Shown here: one piece after another, positions 15,948 through 25,679 of the stretch | Layout: each line of letters begins with the position of its first letter | Position numbering within the stretch: the first letter of the stretch is position 1 | NCBI RefSeq assembly: GCF_947499585.1 | Contig: NZ_CANMOO010000001.1 | Coordinates: 1,612,001-1,676,000, forward strand | DNA from: an uncultured Allomuricauda sp. | Lineage (GTDB): Bacteria; Bacteroidota; Bacteroidia; Flavobacteriales; Flavobacteriaceae | Direction: 5' to 3' | Length of the DNA: 64,000 bases | Made by a program: the position numbers and the translations under genes | Notes under the pieces: generated by a model | What the model saw: the letters and a program-made list of their open reading frames with translations, nothing else | Databases searched by the model: none | Told to the model about the DNA's origin: nothing

Positions 15948-16662
15948 GTTGTTCAAACAATCGGCTATAATTACAAGTATACTATTATTTTTTCTGGTCT
16001 CCTGCGGAGAATCTCCTAAAAAAAGTAATTCTACAACTCAAGAAACCGCTGTAAAGATAGATTCTGTTCCTAAAGAAACTATTGATGAAGAAATGAAATC
16101 TGAAGAAGAAGCATTTATTCTGAATGAAGAGAATGCTATTGATTTCTTTTTCAACTACGCAAAAGATTTAAAGGAAGACAAAGTGAAGCTGACCACCAGC
16201 ATGGGAAGTTTCACGGTTCAACTTTATGACAACGTCCCGTACCACAAAGCAAATTTCATCTATTTAACCCGAATGGGATATTTTGATAATACCCAATTCC
16301 ACCGTATTGTTAAAAATTTCATCATTCAAGGTGGAAATTCTGATGATAAAGAAACTCCAAGAAAGAGAAGAGCCATAGGAAGGTATCTTCTTCCACCAGA
16401 TGTTAATAAAGGGCACAAACACCATAGAGGAACCATTTCTATGCCAAGCAGTGATAGGAGTAACCCGCATAAACTGGCATCACCATATGAGTTTTTTATT
16501 GTTGTGACCAAACCAGGGTCTTATCATCTAGATGGGTCTTATACCCCTTTTGGAAAGGTAATCAACGGAATGGATGTTGTAGACGCCATTAGCAATGTTG
16601 AGGTTGGAGATGGCGATTGGCCTTGGAAAAACGTATATATTCTTAAAGCCGAAGTACTGTAA
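15946..16662 (+). CDS. Peptidyl-prolyl cis-trans isomerase (cyclophilin), lipoprotein
   Basis: This 238-residue protein begins with a lipoprotein signal (LLFFLVSC) and an acidic linker. The cyclophilin domain starts near residue 85 (TSMGSFTVQLYDNVPYHKAN) and contains the catalytic FHRIVKNFIIQGG and the core HRGTISMPSSDRSNPHKLAS, followed by FFIVV and YTPFGKVINGMDVVD. It would assist folding of exported proteins at the periplasmic face. It overlaps the NUDIX start head-to-head and abuts the TRIC-family gene tail-to-tail with no spacer. Confidence 0.87.
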   Translation: MLFKQSAIITSILLFFLVSCGESPKKSNSTTQETAVKIDSVPKETIDEEMKSEEEAFILNEENAIDFFFNYAKDLKEDKVKLTTSMGSFTVQLYDNVPYHKANFIYLTRMGYFDNTQFHRIVKNFIIQGGNSDDKETPRKRRAIGRYLLPPDVNKGHKHHRGTISMPSSDRSNPHKLASPYEFFIVVTKPGSYHLDGSYTPFGKVINGMDVVDAISNVEVGDGDWPWKNVYILKAEVL

Positions 16663-17274
16663 TCAAGCTTCTTTTTTATAAATATTGGGTAATCGTATTC
16701 CCAATTTCACTGCTAAAACTCTTAACATAATTACTACAAAAATTGCGGCCATGTATGCGTAATTCTCTTCTATAGGAAGCTGGGTAAATAAAAAATAGCT
16801 AGCTCCTCCCAAAATACAGGCAGTGGCATAAATTTCTTTTCTAAAGATCACTGGGATTTCATTACAAAGAATATCCCTAAGTACTCCACCAAAACTTGCT
16901 GTCATGGTACCGAGAGCAATGCACATAATAGGTGAAAGTTCAGCTTGCAACCCTTGTTCTATACCCAACATGGTATACAGCCCAATACCAATGGTATCAA
17001 ACAAAAACAATGATTTTCTAAGGTATTTTAATTGGTTGACGAAAATAACGGCGAAAACAACGGTTATTGCAATTGTTGAAACATAGGTCAAATCCCGCAT
17101 CCAAACCACTGGGGTATTTCCAATAAGCAAATCGCGCAAAGTTCCACCTCCTATTGCCGTTACAAAAGCAATGATAAGCACTCCAAATAAATCCAACCGC
17201 TTCTCCATAGCGACCAACACTCCAGATATGGCGAATGCCACAGTTCCTAAAATATCTATGGATTGATAAAACAT
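16663..17274 (-). CDS. TRIC-type cation channel family protein (UPF0126/YicG-like)
   Basis: This 203-residue membrane protein has about seven helices arranged as two UPF0126 repeats: TVAFAISGVLVAMEKRLDLFGV with AIGGGTLRDLLIG, then MLGIEQGLQAELSPIMCIALG with ASFGGVLRDILCNEIPVIF. The duplicated GGxLRD motif identifies prokaryotic TRIC homologues, potassium-permeable trimeric channels. The physiological role in bacteria is not settled. It starts 3 nt after the RDD gene stop, so the two form an operon. Confidence 0.85.
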   Translation of the reverse strand: MFYQSIDILGTVAFAISGVLVAMEKRLDLFGVLIIAFVTAIGGGTLRDLLIGNTPVVWMRDLTYVSTIAITVVFAVIFVNQLKYLRKSLFLFDTIGIGLYTMLGIEQGLQAELSPIMCIALGTMTASFGGVLRDILCNEIPVIFRKEIYATACILGGASYFLFTQLPIEENYAYMAAIFVVIMLRVLAVKLGIRLPNIYKKEA

Positions 17275-17276
17275 AC

Positions 17277-18002
17277 TTACAGGTTTTGAGTGTAGTAATT
17301 ATAATCTTTTAAAACTGTATCTAAAAATTGGACATCGTATAAATTGGAGTTTGTATTTAAAATACTCTCAACCTTCACCCTTAATGCTGTAAGTGTTTTA
17401 AAATCATTGCTCTTTCTGGCAATTCGGAACGTATCTTTTATTAGCCTCACATCTTTATCGGTGAGCAAGGTCACATTGGTAAATTGAGGAACATATTCAT
17501 CATTGACTTCTTCTAAAATGGTGTGGGATACTTTTGTTTTGTTTTTGGTGCTTATTACCACAGTGCCTGCTGCTGCATCCCCTACGCGTTGTCTTCTTTC
17601 TGAAAAAAGTATTGACAATATTCCAATGGAGCCTAAAAATATCCAAATATCTACCAATCGTAACATCCATCTAACCAAATAATTGCTCCAGTGAACCGGT
17701 GTGCCATCTAATCTAACAACTCGCATTTTAAGCAGCATTTTGCCAACGGTTCTACCATTGAAAATACTGTGCATTAAAAGCGAATAAAACATGGCAGGTA
17801 AAAAAATAAGTGATGCAAGGCCCCTTTGGGTCCAAGTGTCATCATAGATATAACCAATAGCATTGCTTACAACACTCACCAAGTATGCGTACATATACAA
17901 TATGAGGCCATCAATCAAAAATGCAACAATTCTTTCTCCAATACTTACAATTTTATAATCTAGGTTAACATTTTGCGTTGTATTGATTTGGAGGTTACCC
18001 AT
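17277..18002 (-). CDS. RDD-family membrane protein
   Basis: This 241-residue protein has the RDD domain in its first 150 residues: RIVAFLIDGLILYMYAYLV, HSIFNGRTVGKMLLKMRVVR and the basic ERRQRVGDAAAGTVVIS. The C-terminal 90 residues are soluble and helical. RDD proteins are small multi-pass membrane proteins, some linked to ion or osmolyte transport. In Flavobacteriaceae this gene is typically divergent from a SpoIIM/DUF4129/MoxR operon, exactly as here (34-nt gap). Confidence 0.85.
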   Translation of the reverse strand: MGNLQINTTQNVNLDYKIVSIGERIVAFLIDGLILYMYAYLVSVVSNAIGYIYDDTWTQRGLASLIFLPAMFYSLLMHSIFNGRTVGKMLLKMRVVRLDGTPVHWSNYLVRWMLRLVDIWIFLGSIGILSILFSERRQRVGDAAAGTVVISTKNKTKVSHTILEEVNDEYVPQFTNVTLLTDKDVRLIKDTFRIARKSNDFKTLTALRVKVESILNTNSNLYDVQFLDTVLKDYNYYTQNL

Positions 18003-18036
18003 ATAACAGTAATTTTAGCTTTACTTATCTCTTTTT

Positions 18037-19011
18037 ATGCGCGAAGCAGCCTTTGTAAAACAAAATAAGGAAAAATGGATAGCATTTGAAAAAGCTATTG
18101 CACTTAGTTCCAAAACCAACCCTGATGTTTTAGTAGATGGTTACATTCAACTTACAAATGACTTGGCATATGCACAAACGTATTACGAGGAAAGTAAGAC
18201 TTTATTGTATCTGAACTCATTAGCGTCTCAGGCCCATCAGAAGATTTATAAGAACAAAAAGGAATCGGGCAACAGAATAATTAACTTTTGGGCACGTGAG
18301 TTTCCTCTATTTTTCAAACAATATCATAGCACATTAGCTACAACTTTCTTAATCTTCCTTTTGGCTTCGGCTATTGGATGCATCTCTGCATTAAATGATT
18401 CAACCTTTGTACGGCTAATACTAGGAGATGGTTATGTAAATGAAACACTGAACAACATTGCAAATGGTGAGCCAACGGCTATTTACAAAAGTGGAAGTGA
18501 GATTGGAACCTTTCTTGGCATTACAATCAATAATATAAGAGTGGCATTTTTAGCATTTGCTTTTGGAGTAATTACAAGCATTGGAACAGTTTATATTCTT
18601 TTTAGCAACGGAGTTATGCTGGGCGCTTTTATTACATTTTTTTATACCAAAGGTGTTTTCTTTGAAGCCAACAAACAGATATGGCTGCATGGTACCATAG
18701 AAATATCAGTAATTATAATTGCCGGTTGTGCAGGTCTTATTATGGGAAATAGTATTTTGTTTCCCAAAACATTTTCTAGGCGTGTTTCGTTTATGAAAGG
18801 CGCAAAAGATGGGCTAAAAGTTGTGGTGAGCACTATTCCATTTTTTATTATCGCCGGATTTATTGAAGGGTTTATTACCCGCTACTCCAACATGCCAAAT
18901 TGGTTGGCTTTTGCAATAATTGGCCTGTCATTGTTGTTAATAGTATTTTACTACATCCTTTATCCCATTTTAGTAAACAGATCATATGAAAGACAAATAC
19001 ATAGAACTTAG
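18037..19011 (+). CDS. SpoIIM-like (stage II sporulation protein M) membrane protein
   Basis: This 324-residue protein has a soluble helical N-terminus (about 90 residues) and then five or so helices. SpoIIM family features include GTFLGITINNIRVAFLAFAF and FSNGVMLGAFITFF. It occurs here in a non-sporulating bacterium, as the first gene of a MoxR operon. The family may act with the downstream MoxR ATPase and vWA/DUF58 protein in envelope maturation; that role is inference. It overlaps the next gene by 26 nt. Confidence 0.83.
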   Translation: MREAAFVKQNKEKWIAFEKAIALSSKTNPDVLVDGYIQLTNDLAYAQTYYEESKTLLYLNSLASQAHQKIYKNKKESGNRIINFWAREFPLFFKQYHSTLATTFLIFLLASAIGCISALNDSTFVRLILGDGYVNETLNNIANGEPTAIYKSGSEIGTFLGITINNIRVAFLAFAFGVITSIGTVYILFSNGVMLGAFITFFYTKGVFFEANKQIWLHGTIEISVIIIAGCAGLIMGNSILFPKTFSRRVSFMKGAKDGLKVVVSTIPFFIIAGFIEGFITRYSNMPNWLAFAIIGLSLLLIVFYYILYPILVNRSYERQIHRT

Positions 19012-19924
19012 AGTAAACCATGATTTTGGTGATATTCTAACCACTTATTTTGATTTTTTAAAACAAAACATAAAGAAATTTACCAACGTTTTTATTAGCT
19101 ACAATGGGATATTTCTTGTAGGCTTACTTATTACAAGCTACCTGTTGGTATCTGGTTTTGTCGGACTTATTGCTGAAGAAGGGGGTTTTTCTGGAAGTGG
19201 ACTGGGACAAAGCGGTGACGAAACGTATTGGATCTACATTATAACAGGTGGAATTTTGTTTTTTGTGATTTTTATTCTTGTAGCTGGATTAAATTTTAGC
19301 CTAAGTTCTTCTTATTTGGTACAGTATGAAAAATCCAAGGGTCTTGGGTTTGATAAAAAAGATGTTTGGAATCTTACAAAAAGTAAATTTGGCAATACAT
19401 TGGTTTTTATTTTACTCCTCATTCCAATTTACTTGGTGTTTGTAGTTGTAGTAGTCATTACAGCTTTTATTCCATTGATAGGTTTGTTTGCCCAATATAT
19501 TCTTCAATTTTCTCTCGCTGCCTGGATCGGGGTCTCCTTTTTCAGTATGCTAGAACAGAATAAAGGAGTAACGGAGGCATTTGGTGAAGGTTGGAATCTG
19601 GTGAGTAAAAACTTTTGGAAGTCCGTTGGTGTAAATTTCATTCTTGGCTTGCTCAATGGCCTCCTTTTTTTCATCATATTGCTTATTCCCCTTATCATTG
19701 TGGGTCTTTATACTTTTCATGTTGTAGAAAATGGGGTTGATGTAGCAAGTTCCATAGTATCAACCGTTGTATATACGTTGGGGCTTTGTCTATTGTTGAT
19801 TTTATCAATCTATGCACAATGTCTTTCTCAAATTGTAAATGGTATTCTTTTCTATACACTACATGAGAAAACCTATAATGCAAACACAAGAAGTAAAATA
19901 GAGCAAATAGGACAATCTAACTAG
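18986..19924 (+). CDS. Multi-pass membrane protein of the MoxR operon
   Basis: This 312-residue protein has about six hydrophobic helices (for example GIFLVGLLITSYLLVSGFVG and GGILFFVIFILVAGLNFSL) with a cytoplasmic-looking start (RVNHDFGDILTTYFDFLKQN). It resembles the membrane proteins regularly found between SpoIIM and DUF4129 in Bacteroidota, but the sequence shows no catalytic motif. The long overlap with SpoIIM (26 nt) and 1-nt overlap with the next gene (TAGTG) indicate tight translational coupling. Confidence 0.72.
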   Translation: MKDKYIELRVNHDFGDILTTYFDFLKQNIKKFTNVFISYNGIFLVGLLITSYLLVSGFVGLIAEEGGFSGSGLGQSGDETYWIYIITGGILFFVIFILVAGLNFSLSSSYLVQYEKSKGLGFDKKDVWNLTKSKFGNTLVFILLLIPIYLVFVVVVVITAFIPLIGLFAQYILQFSLAAWIGVSFFSMLEQNKGVTEAFGEGWNLVSKNFWKSVGVNFILGLLNGLLFFIILLIPLIIVGLYTFHVVENGVDVASSIVSTVVYTLGLCLLLILSIYAQCLSQIVNGILFYTLHEKTYNANTRSKIEQIGQSN

Positions 19925-20643
19925 TGATAAAAAACATCTTCTATTTATTTTTTCTTTTGTGGGTATCCACAATATTCTCTCAGAATGATTCTATAGTCTT
20001 GCCTATTGATGAAAATTCTGTGCTACAAGAACGTAGAATGTATGAGGATTTAAAGGAGAAGTACACTGGAGATGAGTTTAATTATGAAACAAATATCGGG
20101 GAGTCCAAAAATCTATTGGCTCGTTTTATAAAATGGCTTTTTCAAGGTATTGGTGATGCCGTTGGAATAAATATCTCACCCAATACGCTCTTAGTGCTTG
20201 AATATATTATTTACGGTTTAATGGGGATATTGGTCATCTACCTTTTAATAAGAATATTTATCAATGAAAAGTTTAACTCCATATTCACCAAAAAAGCAAA
20301 AGCCATACTAGATATTGATTTAACCGAACAGCATATTGAGGTAATCGATTTAGACTCTTTAATGAGTGCAGCACTTAAAAACAAAGATTACCGGCTAGCT
20401 ATACGATACCAATACCTGAAAATCTTAAAACAATTATCGCAAAAGGAGATTATTGAATGGCACTTTGATAAAACCAATGTGGACTATGAGAAAGAAATTG
20501 GGGAATCCAAATTGAGAAATGACTTTAAGAAAGTTTCATATCTATATGAGTATATCTGGTATGGTGAGCAAATCATTGATGAGGTAGGTTATACAAATGC
20601 CAGTTTTAGATTTACCCAATTAAACAACGCAATATCGCAATAG
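19924..20643 (+). CDS. DUF4129 domain protein
   Basis: This 239-residue protein starts at GTG, overlapping the previous stop by 1 nt. A Sec signal (LLWVSTIFSQ) leads to a short periplasmic part, one membrane helix near residues 95-115, and a cytoplasmic DUF4129 domain with YRLAIRYQYLKILKQLSQKE and a C-terminal FRFTQLNNAI. DUF4129 is found with transglutaminase-like proteins or, as here, with DUF4350, MoxR and DUF58. It probably forms part of a membrane complex served by the MoxR ATPase. Confidence 0.82.
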   Translation: MIKNIFYLFFLLWVSTIFSQNDSIVLPIDENSVLQERRMYEDLKEKYTGDEFNYETNIGESKNLLARFIKWLFQGIGDAVGINISPNTLLVLEYIIYGLMGILVIYLLIRIFINEKFNSIFTKKAKAILDIDLTEQHIEVIDLDSLMSAALKNKDYRLAIRYQYLKILKQLSQKEIIEWHFDKTNVDYEKEIGESKLRNDFKKVSYLYEYIWYGEQIIDEVGYTNASFRFTQLNNAISQ

Positions 20644-20648
20644 TATCT

Positions 20649-21860
20649 ATGGACAAGAAATCTAAAATAGTACTGATTATCTTCTCTCTAGTTGTAGTGG
20701 GTATTATCGTTGCGGAAATTGTTAGGCCAAAACCAATCAATTGGAGGCCATCCTATACCGCATCCTCTAAGATACCTTTTGGCTGTTATGTTCTTTACAA
20801 TGAACTATCCACTATTTTTAATGGCAGCGATATTGATACTGTTGAAGAAAGTGTATATGATGTTCTTGTAGACAGGGATAAATCAATTGAGTCCAACTAT
20901 ATATTTATCAACGAGTATATTAACCTTGACAAACAAGAGACCAACCAAATGTTGGATTATGTGAGTGATGGAAATACGATTTTCATTTCTGCCACAGGTT
21001 TTGGGAACTATCTGTCCGACACATTAAACATTAGCATTGAATCAGATTATAACTTGAAAGAAGGCTCCACTAAATTGAGTTTGACACACAAAGAACTAAA
21101 ATCTAAAAAATTTGACCTCTCTCGTGGAATTTATAACTCCCATTTTACAAGTGTAGATTCCACCAACACTACAATTTTGGGCCACATAACCTATCTAAAA
21201 GAAGACTTTATTGATGCTAAACCTGCACAAAAATTTAGGAGGGCCAACTTTATAAAAACAAAATTTGGAAAGGGCCATTTCATTTTAAACACTACCCCGC
21301 AAGCCTATTCTAATTTTTACATGCTCAAAGGAAACCAAGAGTATGTTTCCCATACCTTTTCTTACTTAAAAGACAAGGAGATTTTATATTGGGATAATTA
21401 TAAAAAAGCTGGGCGTGTTATCATTAATTCACCAATGCGTTTTGTTTTAAACCAACCAGCGCTTAAATGGTCATATTATTTAATGATTTCGGGGGTTTTA
21501 CTTTTTGTGTTTTTTAAAAGTAAAAGAGAACAAAGAATTATTCCGGTCATTGAGCCTTTAAAAAACTCATCAGTAGAATTTGCACAAGCTGTCGGTTCGC
21601 TGTATAATCAAAACAAGGATTTCACAGATTTAATCAATAAAAAACTCAACTATTTTTTAGAACATGTTAGAAGCCATTTCCATATAGACACTTCAAAGCT
21701 AAACGATAAGACCATTCAAGTTCTGGCAGCTAAATCTGGTAAAGGGATAGAAGAAACAAAAAACTTAATAGATTACATCATCAAACTAAAAAACAAGGCT
21801 ACGCATACTGAGCAAGATAGCATTGAACTTAATAAAAAAATAACTGCCTTTAAGCAATAA
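20649..21860 (+). CDS. DUF4350 domain protein
   Basis: This 403-residue protein has an N-terminal membrane anchor (IIFSLVVVGIIVAEIV), a periplasmic domain typical of DUF4350 beginning SSKIPFGCYVLYNEL, with GNTIFISATGFG in the fold, a second helix near residue 280 (YYLMISGVLLFVFF), and a helical cytoplasmic tail. The periplasmic domain resembles a GATase-like alpha/beta fold used for binding rather than catalysis. It lies 5 nt after DUF4129 and 4 nt before MoxR. Confidence 0.82.
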   Translation: MDKKSKIVLIIFSLVVVGIIVAEIVRPKPINWRPSYTASSKIPFGCYVLYNELSTIFNGSDIDTVEESVYDVLVDRDKSIESNYIFINEYINLDKQETNQMLDYVSDGNTIFISATGFGNYLSDTLNISIESDYNLKEGSTKLSLTHKELKSKKFDLSRGIYNSHFTSVDSTNTTILGHITYLKEDFIDAKPAQKFRRANFIKTKFGKGHFILNTTPQAYSNFYMLKGNQEYVSHTFSYLKDKEILYWDNYKKAGRVIINSPMRFVLNQPALKWSYYLMISGVLLFVFFKSKREQRIIPVIEPLKNSSVEFAQAVGSLYNQNKDFTDLINKKLNYFLEHVRSHFHIDTSKLNDKTIQVLAAKSGKGIEETKNLIDYIIKLKNKATHTEQDSIELNKKITAFKQ

Positions 21861-21864
21861 TAGA

Positions 21865-22863
21865 ATGGAAGAAAAAGAACAACAAGAGGATTCATTACAG
21901 TTTAATTCAAGAGTAGACCTAACCAAATTACAGGAGGCTGTTGCCCAAATAAAATCCGAATTGGGGAAAGTGATCATTGGCCAACAAAATATGATTGAAT
22001 TGCTCATTATTTCAATTCTTTCCAACGGCCACTCACTTATAGAAGGTGTTCCCGGTGTGGCCAAAACGGTAACCGCAAAGCTGTTGGCAAAAACAATGAA
22101 TGTTGATTTTAGCCGTATTCAGTTTACTCCAGATTTAATGCCGAGTGATATTTTGGGAACTTCAATTTTTAATGTAAAAACATCGGAGTTTGAATTTAAG
22201 AAAGGTCCATTGTTTTCCAACATCATTCTAATTGACGAGATCAATCGTGCTCCGGCAAAAACGCAGGCAGCACTATTTGAAGCCATGGCGGAGAGACAAA
22301 TTACCATAGACGGCACAGAATACAGTATGGAACCTCCATTTTTAGTATTCGCCACCCAGAACCCTGTTGAACAAGAAGGTACATATAGATTACCAGAGGC
22401 GCAATTGGACCGTTTTCTTTTTAAAATCAATGTCCAATACCCAACCCTAGAGGAAGAGGTGGAAATTCTTGAAAGAAAACATGAACAAAAGAATACCCAG
22501 GTAGAACTATTAATAAATTCAATATTGTCTGCAAAGCAAATTGCAGAATATCAAAACACCATAAAGGAAATAATAGCAGAAAAGAACCTAATAAAATATA
22601 TAGCCTCCATAGTGGACAATACAAGGACCAACGCCAATCTTTATCTTGGGGCATCACCAAGGGCATCAATTGCCATTATGGATGCATCAAAAGCATTGGC
22701 CGCTATAAGTGGGCGGGATTTTATTACACCTGATGATATTAAAAAAGTGGCAACACCTATACTGGCTCACAGGATTATTTTAACCCCAGAAAGAGAAATG
22801 GAAGGGTTAACAGCAGAGCATGTGGTTAAGCAGATTATAGAAAGCATAGAAATACCTAGATAA
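21865..22863 (+). CDS. MoxR-family AAA+ ATPase
   Basis: This 332-residue cytoplasmic ATPase has Walker A GVPGVAKTVTAK, Walker B IILIDEINRAPAKTQAALFEAM, sensor 1 FLVFATQNPVEQEGTY and an arginine-finger region in ASPRASIAIMDASKALA. MoxR ATPases act as chaperones on vWA-domain partners. The following DUF58 gene, with a vWA-like region, is the likely partner. It is the most conserved member of this operon. Confidence 0.93.
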   Translation: MEEKEQQEDSLQFNSRVDLTKLQEAVAQIKSELGKVIIGQQNMIELLIISILSNGHSLIEGVPGVAKTVTAKLLAKTMNVDFSRIQFTPDLMPSDILGTSIFNVKTSEFEFKKGPLFSNIILIDEINRAPAKTQAALFEAMAERQITIDGTEYSMEPPFLVFATQNPVEQEGTYRLPEAQLDRFLFKINVQYPTLEEEVEILERKHEQKNTQVELLINSILSAKQIAEYQNTIKEIIAEKNLIKYIASIVDNTRTNANLYLGASPRASIAIMDASKALAAISGRDFITPDDIKKVATPILAHRIILTPEREMEGLTAEHVVKQIIESIEIPR

Positions 22864-22876
22864 ACAACCATAATCC

Positions 22877-24211
22877 TTGAAAAGACTGTTCAGACATATT
22901 TACTTGCAAAAACGCTTTTTTATAGTGGTAACAGCCATTGTATTTAGTTTTTTGCTGTCATACATGGTAGAAAATATTTTTGGGGCGATAAAAGTTTTAT
23001 TCTATGTGTTTACACTCTTACTTATAGTCGATGTGTTATTGCTGTTCACTTCAAAAGGAAAATTGGTAGGCCAACGAATCTTGCCGGACAAACTTTCTAA
23101 CGGAGATGACAATTTAATCCAGCTAGAAATAACAAACACCTACCTTTTTCAGGTCAACACAAAAATAATTGACGAGATACCATTTCAATTCCAAAAAAGG
23201 GATTTTGGTTTAACCAGTAAGATTGCAAGCGGTGGAAGTAAGAGCTATAACTATATGCTTAGACCAACTGAACGCGGCGTCTATTCTTTTGGCAGTCTAA
23301 ACCTTTTTGCTATTTCCCCAATTGGTTTTCTTGCAAAAAAGTATGAGTTCAATCTGGACCAAAAAGTATCGGTATATCCTTCTTTTCTTCAGCTTCAAAA
23401 ATATGACCTCATTGCTTTTACAAATCGATTACATGAATATGGCCTAAAAAAAATTAGACGTATTGGACATACTATGGAGTTTGAGCAAATTAAAGATTAT
23501 GTTCTAGGGGATGACATTAGAAACATTAATTGGAAAGCTACAGCAAAGAGAAACCAACTAATGGTCAATCAATATCAGGATGAAAAGTCCCAACCAATAT
23601 ATTCTGTTATTGATAAGGGAAGAGTAATGAAGATGCCTTTTGATGAGCTGAGTCTTCTAGATTATGCGATTAATGCAACTTTGGTAATTAGCAATATCGC
23701 AATAAAAAAACACGACAAAGCAGGTATGTTTTCATTCAGTGATAAAATTGAAAACCGCGTTGTTGCTGAACGAAGAAGCTCACAAATGAATTTAATTTTA
23801 GAAACACTCTATAATTTAGAAACCAATTTTATTGAAACTGATTTTAGTAGATTATATATTGATGTCAAAAGAAATCTAAATCAAAGGAGCCTTTTGCTGC
23901 TTTACACAAATTTTGAAACATTGGATGCCCTGCATCGGCAATTACCCTATTTACAGGCCATTGCCAAACAACATCTGTTGGTGGTCATATTTTTTGAAAA
24001 TACTGAGCTGAATAAATTTGCAACTGAAAAAGCTGAGACAGTACATCAAATTTTTGAACAAACCATTGCTGAGAAATTCATTTACGAGAAAAAACTAATT
24101 GTAAATGAACTTAGAAAATATGGAATACAAACTATCTTGACCAAACCTGAAAACTTGACCATCAATACTATCAATAAATATCTGGAAATTAAAGCAAGAG
24201 GTCTTATCTAA
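22877..24211 (+). CDS. DUF58 domain protein (MoxR partner)
   Basis: This 444-residue protein starts at TTG; no ATG is suitably placed. Two N-terminal helices (residues 12-55) are followed by an Ig-like region and the DUF58 core: GHTMEFEQIKDYVLGDDIRN followed by INWKATAKRN, then a vWA-like segment beginning YSVIDKGRVM. The fold is a membrane-anchored vWA protein activated by MoxR. It ends 7 nt before the convergent gene at 24218, closing the operon. Confidence 0.87.
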   Translation: MKRLFRHIYLQKRFFIVVTAIVFSFLLSYMVENIFGAIKVLFYVFTLLLIVDVLLLFTSKGKLVGQRILPDKLSNGDDNLIQLEITNTYLFQVNTKIIDEIPFQFQKRDFGLTSKIASGGSKSYNYMLRPTERGVYSFGSLNLFAISPIGFLAKKYEFNLDQKVSVYPSFLQLQKYDLIAFTNRLHEYGLKKIRRIGHTMEFEQIKDYVLGDDIRNINWKATAKRNQLMVNQYQDEKSQPIYSVIDKGRVMKMPFDELSLLDYAINATLVISNIAIKKHDKAGMFSFSDKIENRVVAERRSSQMNLILETLYNLETNFIETDFSRLYIDVKRNLNQRSLLLLYTNFETLDALHRQLPYLQAIAKQHLLVVIFFENTELNKFATEKAETVHQIFEQTIAEKFIYEKKLIVNELRKYGIQTILTKPENLTINTINKYLEIKARGLI

Positions 24212-24217
24212 ACATCT

Positions 24218-24700
24218 CTAATGAGAGAGGCTGTTTTTTAAAAATGTAGAAGAAAATCCAAATGAAGTTAGGCTAGGCAACTCTCCATCGTCAGCCAACC
24301 AATTTTTATCTCCCATTTTAACCTGAAAATCATCTGTTTGTATACGTTCCGTTGTAAAACTTCCCCGAAGTCGTTTATTACGTTTTTTTGAAAAGACTTC
24401 AATTGCAACACCTACGGTAACACCACCTAAAATAGTAGCCAATAAATCATCATTATCCCATCCGTTTTCTTGCTGGCCTGAATCCACTGTTTCTTTAGCC
24501 AAACCAATAAGTGTACTTCCGGCTACGGCACCTACAAATGTCCAAACTCTATTTCCATCTGAAGCTTGCTTAGCAATACCTGCACCTGCCAGACCAAAAA
24601 GACTTCCACCCAAAAAGTGAAGTGCCTTATCACGCTCTATTTGACCATAGAGCTGAGATCCAAGTACAAATAATACTAATGTGGGGATTAGTTTTTTCAT
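24218..24700 (-). CDS. Secreted YfiM/DUF2279-like protein
   Basis: This 160-residue protein has a Sec signal (LVLFVLGSQLYGQ). The mature N-terminus DKALHFLGGSLFGLAGAG, then GLAKETVDS and a later WDNDDLLATILGGV, resembles the DKxxHF...KEλxD...D..A...G pattern of the YfiM/DUF2279 family of small membrane-associated proteins. Function unknown. It is the last gene of the minus-strand group mnmA - nitronate monooxygenase - this gene (33-nt gap). Confidence 0.6.
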   Translation of the reverse strand: MKKLIPTLVLFVLGSQLYGQIERDKALHFLGGSLFGLAGAGIAKQASDGNRVWTFVGAVAGSTLIGLAKETVDSGQQENGWDNDDLLATILGGVTVGVAIEVFSKKRNKRLRGSFTTERIQTDDFQVKMGDKNWLADDGELPSLTSFGFSSTFLKNSLSH

Positions 24701-24732
24701 ATGCCCGGCAAATGTAAAGAAAGTTGATTGTT

Positions 24733-25677
24733 TTAAAAATTTTTCACTGCCTCTTTGGCTTTGCCAAATTCCGTCATCAAATCTTTTACAATTTCTGCTG
24801 CCGGCTTAATTTCATGAATCAACCCAGATACTTGCCCAATCTCCAATTCTCCTTCTACAAGATCACCTTCAAACATTCCACGCTTGGCTCTTGCTCTGCC
24901 CAATAAATTCTTTAAATCTTCAGGTGAGGCACCTTGTTCATATGCCTTTTGCACATCTTCATAAAATTTATTTTTGAGCAAACGTACCGGAGCTAATTCC
25001 TTTAAGGTTAAATGGGTGTCTCCCTCTTTTGCGGCTATAATCTGTTCCTTAAATAAATCATGCGAAGAGCCCTCCGTGCTGGCAGCGAACCTACTACCTA
25101 ACTGAACGCCATCTGCGCCCAATACCATAGTTGCAAGAATAGCTTGCCCAGTGGCAATTCCCCCTGCTGCAATCAACGGAATACTTATTTTTTCTCTAAC
25201 AGAAGGTATCAAAACCATGGTAGTAGTTTCATCCCTACCATTATGTCCTCCTGCTTCAAATCCTTCAGCAACAATAGCATCAACACCTGCATCTTGTGCT
25301 TTTAAAGCAAATTTTACACTGCTGACTACATGTACCACCGTAATTACATGTTTCTTTAAAAACGCTGTCCATGTTTTTGGGTTTCCAGCAGAGGTAAAAA
25401 CTATTTTTACACCACTGCTCACAATGATTTCCATCAACTCATCAATATTGGGGTACAACATTGGAACGTTTACCCCAAAAGGCTTGTCGGTAGCTTTTTG
25501 ACATTTATCAATATGCTCTTTTAACACATCTGGGTACATGCTTCCGGCACCAAGTAATCCAAGACCTCCTGCATTGGATACTGCAGATGCCAATCGCCAG
25601 CCACTAGCCCAAATCATTCCTCCTTGAACAATTGGATACTTAATTCCGAAAAGCTGCGTGATTCTATTTTGGTCCAT
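24733..25677 (-). CDS. Nitronate monooxygenase (2-nitropropane dioxygenase family)
   Basis: This 314-residue FMN-dependent TIM-barrel enzyme has family motifs YPIVQGGMIWASGWRLASAV, GGLGLLGAGSM, AEGFEAGGHNG, IPLIAAGGIATG and LGADGVQLGSRF. It oxidises alkyl nitronates and may protect against propionate-3-nitronate. The FabK-type enoyl-ACP reductases share these motifs, so a fatty-acid role cannot be excluded. It starts 2 nt after the mnmA stop and is probably co-transcribed with it. Confidence 0.83.
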   Translation of the reverse strand: MDQNRITQLFGIKYPIVQGGMIWASGWRLASAVSNAGGLGLLGAGSMYPDVLKEHIDKCQKATDKPFGVNVPMLYPNIDELMEIIVSSGVKIVFTSAGNPKTWTAFLKKHVITVVHVVSSVKFALKAQDAGVDAIVAEGFEAGGHNGRDETTTMVLIPSVREKISIPLIAAGGIATGQAILATMVLGADGVQLGSRFAASTEGSSHDLFKEQIIAAKEGDTHLTLKELAPVRLLKNKFYEDVQKAYEQGASPEDLKNLLGRARAKRGMFEGDLVEGELEIGQVSGLIHEIKPAAEIVKDLMTEFGKAKEAVKNF

Positions 25678-25679
25678 AC

